A stretch of DNA of 64,000 nt, taken from NCBI GenBank assembly GCA_002492465.1, contig DKYT01000004.1, positions 1 to 64,000 on the forward strand. The letters are read 5' to 3'. A program made the translations under genes and the position numbers. Positions 34,805 through 42,521 of the stretch are shown piece after piece. The notes under the pieces are model-generated. The model did not search any database, was not told where the DNA came from, and saw only the letters and a list, made by a program, of their open reading frames with translations. The first letter of the stretch is position 1, and each line of letters begins with the position of its first letter. Origin of the DNA: Lachnospiraceae bacterium UBA7093. GTDB lineage: Bacteria > Bacillota > Clostridia > Lachnospirales > Lachnospiraceae.

Positions 34805-36271
34805 ATGAAGATTCTTGAAATGACCGCCGTGGAACTTGGCGCGGCGATTAAGAATAAAGAAGTGACAGTGAGGGAAGCAGCCGAAGCTGTTTTGGAACAG
34901 ATTGAAAAGCAGGAGGAGAAGCTTCACTGCTATGTAACGGTGGACCGGGAAGGGGCGCTCAAGCAGGCGGAAGAGGTACAGAAGAAAATTGACGCAGGGG
35001 AGTTTTCCGGACCGCTGGCTGGGGTGCCGGTGGCAATCAAAGACAATATGTGCACGGAGGGAATGCTTACCACCTGTTCATCCAGGATTTTGGGTAACTT
35101 TGTGCCCACCTTTTCTTCGGAAGCAGTGTTGAATTTGCAAAATGCCGGGGCAGTGATTTTAGGCAAAACCAATATGGATGAGTTTGCCATGGGATCTACC
35201 ACCGAGACTTCCGCGTTTGGGGTGACCAGGAATCCCTGGAATCCGGAGCATGTGCCCGGCGGCTCTTCAGGGGGCAGCGCGGCGGCAGTGGCGGCACAGG
35301 AATGCTTTTATGCCCTTGGGTCGGACACAGGCGGTTCCATCCGCCAGCCCGCATCCTTCTGCGGCGTAGTGGGATTAAAGCCTACCTACGGAAGCGTGTC
35401 CCGTTATGGGCTGATCGCTTACGGTTCTTCTTTGGATCAGATCGGACCTCTGTGTAAGGATGTAAGGGACTGTGCAACCATTATGGAGATTATTGCAACC
35501 CATGATCCGAAGGATTCCACCTCTGTGGAACGACAGGATACGGATTTTACCGCGGCGCTTGTAGAAAATGTGGAAGGAATGCGGATCGGCATTCCCAGAG
35601 ATTATTTTGGGGAAGGGCTTGACCCGGAGGTAAAAAGCGCCGTTCTAAATGCGGCGGCGGTTCTGAAGGAAAAGGGCGCGCTGGTGGAAGAGTTTGACTT
35701 AAGCCTGGTGGAATATGCCATTCCCGCCTACTATACCATTGCAGCGGCGGAAGCAAGTTCTAATCTGGAGCGGTTTGACGGAATTAAGTATGGCTACCGT
35801 ACGGCGGAATACGAGGGACTCCATAATATGTACAAGAAATCCCGCTCCGAAGGATTTGGCGCCGAGGTAAAGCGCAGGATCATGCTGGGAAGCTTTGTGT
35901 TAAGCTCCGGCTATTACGATGCCTATTATCTGAAGGCACTTAGAGTGAAAGCGCTGATCAAAAAAGCTTTCGATCAGGCGTTTGAAAAATACGATGTTAT
36001 TTTAGGACCGGTAGCTCCCACCACAGCGCCTAAGCTGGGGGAGAGCTTATCAGATCCAATTAAGATGTATCTGGGAGACATTTACACCATTTCCGTTAAT
36101 CTTGCCGGACTGCCGGGCTTAAGTATGCCCTGCGGATTGGACGGCAAAGGACTTCCCATCGGCGTTCAGCTGATCGGAGACTGCTTCCAGGAGAAAAAGC
36201 TGATACAGACAGCCTATACCTACGAGAAGGCAAGAGGCGCCTTTGGAAGGAAGGAGGAAGAAAATGTCTAA
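34805..36271 (+). CDS. gatA: Asp-tRNA(Asn)/Glu-tRNA(Gln) amidotransferase subunit A
   Basis: A 488-residue amidase-family subunit that frees ammonia from glutamine for the transamidation reaction. The catalytic Lys is in VAIKDNMCT near residue 78, and the cis-Ser and nucleophile Ser in PGGSSGGSAAAVAA and DTGGSIRQPASFCG. ATG 34805 follows AGGAGG (34793-34798), while the in-frame ATG at 34787 lies before it. It overlaps gatB by eight bases. Confidence 0.97.
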   Translation: MKILEMTAVELGAAIKNKEVTVREAAEAVLEQIEKQEEKLHCYVTVDREGALKQAEEVQKKIDAGEFSGPLAGVPVAIKDNMCTEGMLTTCSSRILGNFVPTFSSEAVLNLQNAGAVILGKTNMDEFAMGSTTETSAFGVTRNPWNPEHVPGGSSGGSAAAVAAQECFYALGSDTGGSIRQPASFCGVVGLKPTYGSVSRYGLIAYGSSLDQIGPLCKDVRDCATIMEIIATHDPKDSTSVERQDTDFTAALVENVEGMRIGIPRDYFGEGLDPEVKSAVLNAAAVLKEKGALVEEFDLSLVEYAIPAYYTIAAAEASSNLERFDGIKYGYRTAEYEGLHNMYKKSRSEGFGAEVKRRIMLGSFVLSSGYYDAYYLKALRVKALIKKAFDQAFEKYDVILGPVAPTTAPKLGESLSDPIKMYLGDIYTISVNLAGLPGLSMPCGLDGKGLPIGVQLIGDCFQEKKLIQTAYTYEKARGAFGRKEEENV

Positions 36272-37694
36272 GCAATATGAAACAGTCATTGGGTTGGAGG
36301 TTCATGTGGAGCTTGCCACGAAGACGAAGATCTTTTGCGGGTGCTCTACGGCTTTTGGAGGGGAACCCAATACCCATACCTGCCCGGTGTGCACCGGAAT
36401 GCCCGGTTCCCTGCCGGTACTGAATAAGCAGGTTCTGGAATATGCGGTGGCGGTAGGACTTGCCACCAATTGTACCATTACACAATATTGTAAATTTGAC
36501 CGCAAGAATTATTTTTATCCCGATAACCCGCAGAACTACCAGATCTCTCAGCTTTACCTTCCCATTTGCAGAAATGGAAAGGTGGAGATTGAAACAGAGG
36601 CAGGAAAGAAATTTGTAGGGATTCACGAAATCCACATGGAAGAGGATGCGGGAAAACTGATCCATGACGAGTGGGACGACTGTTCCCTGGTGGACTATAA
36701 CCGTTCCGGCGTGCCCCTGATTGAGATTGTATCGGAGCCGGATATGCGCAGCGCCGAGGAGGTTATTGCCTATCTGGAAAAACTGCGTATGACCATTCAG
36801 TATCTGGGCGCTTCCGACTGTAAGCTGCAGGAAGGCTCTATGCGTGCCGATGTGAATTTGTCCATCCGTGAGGTGGGGGCAAAGGAATTTGGAACCCGTA
36901 CGGAGATGAAAAACTTAAACTCCTTTAAGGCAATTGCAAGAGCCATCGAAGGAGAAAGGGAGCGCCAGATTGACCTTCTGGAGTTAGGCGAAAAGGTGAT
37001 GCAGGAAACCAGAAGATGGGACGATAACAAGGGGGAATCCTATGCCATGAGAAGCAAGGAGGACGCCCAGGATTATCGTTATTTCCCGGATCCGGATCTG
37101 GTGCCGATTGTCCTTGACGATGCTTTCCTGGAGGAAATCCGCGCAAAGCAGCCGGAGTTTAGGGAAGAGAAGATGCGCCGCTATAAACAGGAGTTTGACA
37201 TTCCGGAGTATGATATTGAGATCATTACCGGCAGTAAACGGATGGCGGATCTCTTTGAGGCAACGGTGGCAATTGGAAGCCAGCCTAAAAAAGTGTCTAA
37301 CTGGCTGATGGTGGAGACGTTAAGACTTTTAAAAGAAAACAATATGGATCCTGAGGACATTCGTTTTTCACCGGAAAACCTTGCCAAGCTGATTTCCTTA
37401 ACGGATACGAAAGCGATTAACAGCTCTGTGGCAAAGGAAGTTTTTGAAGTCATGTTTACGGAGAATGTGGATCCTGAAAAATATGTGGAAGAGAAAGGGC
37501 TCAAAACCGTTAACGATGAGGGTGCTCTTCGGAAAACGGTGGAGGAAGTGATTGCAAACAATCCCCAGTCTGTGGATGACTACCGGAACGGGAAGGAGAA
37601 GGCGATCGGATTTTTGGTTGGACAGACCATGAAGGCGATGAAAGGAAAGGCTGATCCTGGGATGGTGAATCAGATTCTGAAGGAGCTTTTATAA
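36264..37694 (+). CDS. gatB: Asp-tRNA(Asn)/Glu-tRNA(Gln) amidotransferase subunit B
   Basis: A 476-residue subunit that phosphorylates the misacylated tRNA's side chain and binds the tRNA. Signatures are ETVIGLEVHVEL, zinc-site cysteines CGCS...CPVCTGMPG, and DYNRSGVPLIEIV. The C-terminal YqeY-type domain spans about 330-476. ATG 36264 follows AAGGAGG (36251-36257). A separate glutaminyl-tRNA synthetase at 50151 implies that GatCAB may act mainly on Asp-tRNA(Asn). Confidence 0.97.
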   Translation: MSKQYETVIGLEVHVELATKTKIFCGCSTAFGGEPNTHTCPVCTGMPGSLPVLNKQVLEYAVAVGLATNCTITQYCKFDRKNYFYPDNPQNYQISQLYLPICRNGKVEIETEAGKKFVGIHEIHMEEDAGKLIHDEWDDCSLVDYNRSGVPLIEIVSEPDMRSAEEVIAYLEKLRMTIQYLGASDCKLQEGSMRADVNLSIREVGAKEFGTRTEMKNLNSFKAIARAIEGERERQIDLLELGEKVMQETRRWDDNKGESYAMRSKEDAQDYRYFPDPDLVPIVLDDAFLEEIRAKQPEFREEKMRRYKQEFDIPEYDIEIITGSKRMADLFEATVAIGSQPKKVSNWLMVETLRLLKENNMDPEDIRFSPENLAKLISLTDTKAINSSVAKEVFEVMFTENVDPEKYVEEKGLKTVNDEGALRKTVEEVIANNPQSVDDYRNGKEKAIGFLVGQTMKAMKGKADPGMVNQILKELL

Positions 37695-37724
37695 AAAGGA
37701 AAATGTTAAGTAGTCTATTTATGG

Positions 37725-37763
37725 AAAATTGCCCCGGTGTTTGTCATGCCGGGGCAATTTTTG
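37725..37763 (+). terminator. Terminator of gatCAB
   Basis: AAAATTGCCCCGG (37725-37737) pairs with CCGGGGCAATTTTT around an 11-base loop. It is a strong, A/T-flanked stem that can act in both directions. Confidence 0.92.
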
Positions 37764-37775
37764 TATAAAATACAA

Positions 37776-38694
37776 TCATGGAAAACGTTTGATTATCATA
37801 GAATTTAGCCTATCAAAAATATTATTTGGAAGTCGGAAGATTTCAAAAATAGATTTTTGATTGATTATGGAATTTTTGTAGGGCATTAAGGTATATTCCA
37901 GATCTCGTAAAAAGTTTGTTAAGAGATAACGATCGTTGAGAAATATAAAACAGATAAGTATAACTGCAAAAGTGTCATTCTTCCCATACCCTGCATTATA
38001 TTCGCTAATACTTATATTTCCGTGCGCCAAAGATAACAGTGCGTTTTTGGGCAATACAGGAAGATTGCTCATATTAAAAGTTCTGTTCCCATGGGCTATG
38101 CTATTACGAAAATCTCTTAATAAATTAAATGCCTTTAAACAAAATTCTTTTTTCTCCTCAACCGACAAGGCACGATCGGTTATAAACTGTTCACAAATCG
38201 ACTGTTTATCACTGGAATTTAAAATGGTGTACCACTTAATTGTCAGACCCAAAGGCATAGCGGTCACAAGTATCCACGCCGGAATATGGTTTTTATCGTT
38301 TGCATAATGCGCAACGCTTTGGTTGAGATTAGGAGATGTAAGAACTTCTTTAATCCTTTTTAGAATATTATTTCGACCTGTTCCATTATAGTTATCACGA
38401 AATAAATAATCGTAGGGGTTGGTATTCGTCATATCATTTGTGTCAGTATAAACACCATAATTTTGGGATATTAAGTAGGATAATCTGGTTTTTAAATAGC
38501 GCTCTACAAATAAAATATATTTTAAAATAATGCTGTTTAGATTTGTATCAATTAATGATTGTGTAGTAAGAAAGGCTGCTTAAAATCTCTTTCGCAAAAG
38601 CAGGGTTATTGATTACGATATTTCGGGACACAAGAATAGAAATTTGCTCCTCATATGTTTTAAAAGGCTTATCAAATTGAATACTGTTGCTCAT
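37776..38694 (-). pseudogene. Disrupted AbiF/Abi_2 family HEPN abortive-infection gene
   Basis: Two minus-strand frames together resemble one Abi_2/AbiF protein. The first (38694 to 38548, 48 residues) has the family N terminus (KPFKTYEEQISILVSRNI, then SSLSYYTIIN) and runs into TGA. The second is open from 38579 to 37776 and continues with LIDTNLNSIILKYILFVERYL, NPYDYLFRD and the HEPN motif RNSIAH (Rx4H, the RNase site). From memory of the family, a short segment should lie between TIIN and LIDTNLN, so a small out-of-frame deletion near 38550 is likely. The downstream 218 codons have an ATG at 38432, but a working product is doubtful. AT-rich sequence suggests horizontal origin. Confidence 0.8.
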
Positions 38695-38702
38695 GTAAAG
38701 TT

Positions 38703-38778
38703 AAAAACCCCCTTATCATCATAATGATAAGAGGGTAATCTCCAGTCGCCTTAGGCGGCAACCATCTCTGTTGTGTAA
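38703..38778 (-). ncRNA. Probable AbiF-type antitoxin RNA
   Basis: A minus-strand transcript of about 75 bases, framed by its own promoter (38781-38809) and an intrinsic terminator. The terminator stem CCCTCTTATCAT/ATGATAAGGGGG is followed by TTTTT (38735-38703). It contains a compact stem GCCGCC-TAA-GGCGAC (38745-38759). No ORF fits. It lies nine bases before the start codon of the broken AbiF gene, where the published AbiF-associated RNA family is found. The match to that family is from memory. Confidence 0.7.
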
Positions 38779-38780
38779 CC

Positions 38781-38809
38781 ATCCTATCATTCTGAATGCG
38801 GAATGTCAA
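38781..38809 (-). promoter_or_regulatory. Promoter of the AbiF-type RNA
   Basis: On the minus strand TTGACA (38809-38804), 17-base spacer, TAGGAT (38786-38781). It overlaps the last codons of the gene at 38806-39201. Confidence 0.75.
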
Positions 38810-39201
38810 GCCAATTTTATTGGGTCGCCTACTCGAATCAATGGATCTTTAGGAACGAGTGGCTGGATATCGTTCCTGTCAATATGAAGAGGCACATACT
38901 CTTCTGTTGTTCGTTCAAGGAGAGGGGAAAGCGCTAATGAAAATGATTTTTGGTGGGTTTTCATATTTTTGCATATGGCATATTTTTCTTCTACTTGAAC
39001 AACTTCAAGGGTATCTTTTATATACATATATGTATCTAATAAGGTACCATCTAAATTTTTTAAATGATCGACCAGTTCATAGACTTGGATTTCAGCTCCT
39101 TTTTTTAAAATGCCTTTTCCAATGTTGACAATAATTGTGCGTTCATCGACTATCCGGATTACGTTACCAATACAATTTGAATCATTACTATTCTGGCTCA
39201 T
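38806..39201 (-). CDS. Unknown protein, possible beta-barrel domain (131 aa)
   Basis: A 131-residue soluble protein, not recognised. The N-terminal part (GNVIRIVDERTIIVNIGKGILKKGAEIQVYEL) reads like a small beta-barrel of the OB or FlgT-C kind, in which a short alternating strand is followed by a glycine turn. It is followed by a charged region and a final IRVGDPIKLA strand. On the minus strand AGGAG lies about 10 bases before the ATG. It is AT-rich like the AbiF locus downstream, so both may have arrived together. It may have a defence-associated role, but nothing in the sequence proves it. Confidence 0.7.
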   Translation of the reverse strand: MSQNSNDSNCIGNVIRIVDERTIIVNIGKGILKKGAEIQVYELVDHLKNLDGTLLDTYMYIKDTLEVVQVEEKYAICKNMKTHQKSFSLALSPLLERTTEEYVPLHIDRNDIQPLVPKDPLIRVGDPIKLA

Positions 39202-39355
39202 ATAAAAGTGTACTCCTTAGATATTACTAAAATATTGTAACTGCTTAATCTATGATGCTTCCTGTTAACGTAGAATTTTACATTTCTAATATTAGTTACA
39301 ATTATACACGAAATATTAAAAAAATGTATAAATTTTTTAGAAATTTGGTTCTGGA

Positions 39356-39414
39356 TTGACATAAAACCAAGGTACGTATTATAATATATCAATATGATAT
39401 ACTATACTGATATA
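39356..39414 (+). promoter_or_regulatory. Promoter and operator of the NapH-padR operon
   Basis: TTGACA (39356-39361), 18-base spacer, TATAAT (39380-39385). A palindrome TATATCA-ATA-TGATATA (39385-39401) covers the expected transcription start, and a third half-site TGATATA lies at 39408-39414, next to AGGAGG. A PadR repressor encoded in the same operon is the obvious candidate to bind here. Confidence 0.75.
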
Positions 39415-39424
39415 GGAGGATGAT

Positions 39425-40177
39425 ATGAAAAGACAACGAATAAGAAAAATGATCATGATGGTTTCCTTGCTGCTATTTCCTGTGACGCTTTACTACTTTA
39501 GTCCTGCTCTGATTATGAATGCGGGTTTGAAAGGAATTATCAATGGGAGCTTTGTGGTGTTTATGCTAATGTTTTTAGGCGCCATACCTTTCGGGAGGTT
39601 GTTTTGCGGCTATCTTTGTCCGGCGGGGGGATTGCAGGAATGTGCTTTTGGAGTATATGACAGGATGCCCAGACAGGGATGGAGGAATGGAATTAAATTT
39701 GCAATATGGGGCACATGGATGACAGCTGTTATTTTTTGCTATTTTCACAGTGGAAAAATTGTGGCGGTAGATTTTTTCTTTGAGACGGAAAGGGGAATTT
39801 CCGTTTCTTCTATACAAAGCTACATCATCTACTATGGAATTGTTTGCCTGATACTGATTCCTGCTGTTTTATTTGGAAAGAGAACGTTTTGCCATTACTT
39901 TTGCTGGATGGCTCCTTTTATGATTCTGGGGACAAAGATTCGCCGGATTTTGCATTTGCCGGGGTTACATATTAAAATGAAGGAAGAGAGCGGCTGCATT
40001 TCCTGCGGAAAATGCAATAAGGCTTGTCCTATGGGGATTGATGTGATGGGAGAAGGGAAAGGAGGGAGCATTGACAGTATGGAATGTATACAATGTGGCG
40101 CCTGTGTGGATAATTGCCCTAAGAAAATTTTAGCTTATGGAATGGTTGAGAGGAAGGGGAGCGGCAATGGCAAATGA
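39425..40177 (+). CDS. NapH-like membrane ferredoxin
   Basis: A 250-residue protein with four or five membrane helices. Two CxxxCP-type motifs in the membrane part (FCGYLCPAGG and FCHYFCWMAP) are typical of NapH/RnfB-like electron carriers. Two classical 4Fe-4S sites follow at the C terminus (CISCGKCNKACP and CIQCGACVDNCP). It likely moves electrons between a membrane quinone-like or thiol system and a soluble partner, but no partner enzyme is adjacent. The padR gene overlaps its end, so one operon is expected, probably autoregulated. Confidence 0.9.
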   Translation: MKRQRIRKMIMMVSLLLFPVTLYYFSPALIMNAGLKGIINGSFVVFMLMFLGAIPFGRLFCGYLCPAGGLQECAFGVYDRMPRQGWRNGIKFAIWGTWMTAVIFCYFHSGKIVAVDFFFETERGISVSSIQSYIIYYGIVCLILIPAVLFGKRTFCHYFCWMAPFMILGTKIRRILHLPGLHIKMKEESGCISCGKCNKACPMGIDVMGEGKGGSIDSMECIQCGACVDNCPKKILAYGMVERKGSGNGK

Positions 40178-40715
40178 AAAAAAGATCGATTGCGTGATTT
40201 TGGGCTTGTTAAGTCATGAGGAATTGACAGGATATGAGATTAAGAAGAGAATGGACACCAGTTTGAAATATTTTTGGAACGCCAGCTATGGCAGCATCTA
40301 TCCTGCGCTGAACGATCTGGTGAATCGTGGACTTGCCACCAGAAGAGAAGACGGGAAAAGTAAAAGGAATAAGCTGATCTATAGCATTACGGACGAGGGG
40401 AGGCACTATCTGAAAAAGTGGCTTATACTGCCGGTAGAGAAGGACGAGTTTCGCTGTGAAACCCTGTTAAAGCTCTTTTTCGGAAATGAGCAGGGGGCGG
40501 AGCATGCCATATCCCATATTGAGGCATTTGAGCGTAAGATTGCAAAGGAACTGCCTTATCTTCTCAGGGCGGAAGAGACTTTGAATGCCTGTTTAGAGGA
40601 AGATACCTCCCATATATACTATTTGCTTACAGTAGAGTTTGGAATAAAGACGTATCAAACCTATTTGGAATGGTGTAAGGAAGCAAAGGAGTTTTTGAAG
40701 GAACAGAGAGCGTGA
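40167..40715 (+). CDS. PadR family transcriptional regulator
   Basis: A 182-residue winged-helix repressor. The N-terminal domain (about 1-90) has VILGLLSHEELTGYEIKKRM, SYGSIYPALNDLVNRGLATRR and ITDEGRHYLKKW, the classic PadR pattern. The C-terminal helical dimerisation region is of the PadR-like Vir_act_alpha kind. ATG 40167 is preferred, with AAGGGGA just upstream. It overlaps the ferredoxin gene by 11 bases and probably binds the palindrome at 39385-39414. Confidence 0.93.
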   Translation: MANEKKIDCVILGLLSHEELTGYEIKKRMDTSLKYFWNASYGSIYPALNDLVNRGLATRREDGKSKRNKLIYSITDEGRHYLKKWLILPVEKDEFRCETLLKLFFGNEQGAEHAISHIEAFERKIAKELPYLLRAEETLNACLEEDTSHIYYLLTVEFGIKTYQTYLEWCKEAKEFLKEQRA

Positions 40716-40726
40716 AGAAAAATTAC

Positions 40727-40755
40727 TTGCCATGGATAGTCTGCTGTGATACAAT
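40727..40755 (+). promoter_or_regulatory. Promoter of the ACT-hom-apgM-lysC unit
   Basis: TTGCCA (40727-40732), 17-base spacer, TACAAT (40750-40755). Transcription would begin near 40762. Confidence 0.6.
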
Positions 40756-40864
40756 ATCCATCGGCGGCAAACAAGTGTCCGTGAAAGAAGAACAGAAAAG
40801 ACATATGTGCGCCGAACAAAGACAATCTATAGGCGGAGCAAAAGAAAGCTGTGTGGGGCAGGCT

Positions 40865-41302
40865 ATGGGAACCAAATATTTTGTAGTGAAGGAACAGGCG
40901 GTGCCTGAGGTGCTTTTGAAAGTGGTAGAGGCAAAAAAGCTTCTGGATACGGGCAGGGTACATACGGTTAACGAAGCGGCAGACCGTGTGGGAATCAGCC
41001 GTAGTTCCTTTTATAAGTACAAGGACGATATCTTTCAGTTCCATGAAAATTCTCAGGGGACAACGATTACGCTGACCTTTCAGATGGAGGATGAACCTGG
41101 GCTTTTGTCGGATGTGCTGAAGATCATCGCAGAGTTTGGCGCCAATATTCTGACCATACATCAGAGCATTCCCATCAACGGCGTAGCGTCCCTCAGCTTA
41201 AGCGTTCAGGTGCTGCCCACCACAGGGAATGTGTCGGAAATGCTTGAAACCATGGAGCAGCAAAAAGGCGTCAGAAACGTTAAGATACTTGCCAAGGAAT
41301 AA
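40865..41302 (+). CDS. UPF0735-type HTH-ACT domain protein (PheB/ThrR-like)
   Basis: A 145-residue protein. The N-terminal region (KYFVVKEQAVPEVLLKVVEAKKLLDTG) leads to a helix-turn-helix (VNEAADRVGISRSSFYKYKD) and a C-terminal ACT domain (TITLTFQMEDEPGLLSDVLKIIAEFGANILTI) that should bind an amino acid. Proteins of this type sit beside threonine and homoserine genes and may regulate them. The frame is open back to 40712, but the promoter at 40727 and family starts favour ATG 40865; ATG 40805 is an alternative. The ribosome site is weak. hom follows after 12 bases. Confidence 0.88.
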   Translation: MGTKYFVVKEQAVPEVLLKVVEAKKLLDTGRVHTVNEAADRVGISRSSFYKYKDDIFQFHENSQGTTITLTFQMEDEPGLLSDVLKIIAEFGANILTIHQSIPINGVASLSLSVQVLPTTGNVSEMLETMEQQKGVRNVKILAKE

Positions 41303-41314
41303 GGAGGAAACAAA

Positions 41315-42517
41315 ATGATTCAGGTAGCGGTAATGGGATACGGTACGGTAGGAAGCGGCGTAGTAGAAGTAATCGAAAAAAATAAAGAAGAGATCAACAA
41401 GAAATCCGGCGAGGATATTAATATCAAATATATTCTGGATTTAAGGGAGTTTCCCGGGGATCCCTATGCAGATAAGGTGGTTCACGATGTGGAGCTGATT
41501 TTAAACGATCCGGAAATCAAGATCATCTGTGAAACCATGGGAGGCTTAAAGCCGGCTTACGACTTTACCAAAAGGGCGCTTATGTCAGGAATCAGCGTAT
41601 GTACCTCCAACAAGGAGCTGGTTGCTGCCCACGGACCGGAGTTGATAGAGGTGGCACATGCCAATAAATGCAACTATCTTTTTGAGGCAAGTGTAGGCGG
41701 CGGAATTCCTATTATCCGTCCTTTGAACTACTCTCTGACAGCGGAAAAGATCGACGGAATCACAGGCATCCTGAACGGAACGACCAACTATATTCTTTCA
41801 AAAATGGAAAAAGAGGGAGCCGATTTTGAAGAGGTTTTGAAGGAGGCGCAGGAGAAAGGCTATGCGGAGCGTAATCCCGAGGCGGATGTGGAGGGTTACG
41901 ACGCTTGTCGTAAAATTGCGATCCTTTCTTCCCTTATGTGTGGAAAAAATGTAAAATATCAGGATATATATACAGAAGGCATTACAAAAATTACACCTGC
42001 GGATTTCGTTTATGCCCACGCAATGGGAAAGACCATTAAGCTTCTTGCCCAGAGTAAGGAGAAGGATGGACACTTTTATGCCATGGTGGCGCCTTTTATG
42101 ATTAGCAAGTCCCATCCTCTTTACATGGTAAACGATGTGTTTAATGCAGTTTGCGTTCACGGAAATATGTTGGGCGATTCCATGTATTACGGAAGAGGCG
42201 CCGGAAAGCTGCCTACGGCAAGCGCGGTGGTGTCCGATGTGGTGGACTGTGCAAGACATATCGGCAAGGTGATCATGTGCTTCTGGGATGCGCAGGATGT
42301 GACGCTTACGAATATTGATCAGGCAAGCCGCAGATTTTTTGTAAGGGTGGCGCAGGACCAGGAGAGCAAAGCGCTTCAGGTATTTGAAAGCGTCAGCGTG
42401 ATCGAAGCTTCCGTGCCGGGAGAGTTTGCCTTTGTGACCGACGAAATGACAGAAAAGGAATTCAATCAGAAAGCGGAAGAGGTGGGAATCATCAGCCGCA
42501 TCAGAATAGAGGGATAA
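41315..42517 (+). CDS. hom: Homoserine dehydrogenase
   Basis: A 400-residue NAD(P)-dependent enzyme that reduces aspartate semialdehyde to homoserine. The N-terminal nucleotide motif is VMGYGTVGSGVVEVIE, the catalytic-domain signature is around NGTTNYILSKME, and the substrate region YAERNPEADVEGYDACRKIAILSS is complete. It is shorter than many Hom proteins, having only a reduced C-terminal regulatory part. The separate ACT protein just upstream may supply allosteric or transcriptional control. It lies five bases before the ApgM-like gene. Confidence 0.96.
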   Translation: MIQVAVMGYGTVGSGVVEVIEKNKEEINKKSGEDINIKYILDLREFPGDPYADKVVHDVELILNDPEIKIICETMGGLKPAYDFTKRALMSGISVCTSNKELVAAHGPELIEVAHANKCNYLFEASVGGGIPIIRPLNYSLTAEKIDGITGILNGTTNYILSKMEKEGADFEEVLKEAQEKGYAERNPEADVEGYDACRKIAILSSLMCGKNVKYQDIYTEGITKITPADFVYAHAMGKTIKLLAQSKEKDGHFYAMVAPFMISKSHPLYMVNDVFNAVCVHGNMLGDSMYYGRGAGKLPTASAVVSDVVDCARHIGKVIMCFWDAQDVTLTNIDQASRRFFVRVAQDQESKALQVFESVSVIEASVPGEFAFVTDEMTEKEFNQKAEEVGIISRIRIEG

Positions 42518-42521
42518 TGTT

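Noticed and set aside
37776..38432. Intact 218-residue protein from ATG 38432
   Set aside because: The family-like sequence continues upstream of this ATG, and the N-terminal piece lies in another frame. The frame is better explained as the remainder of a broken gene.
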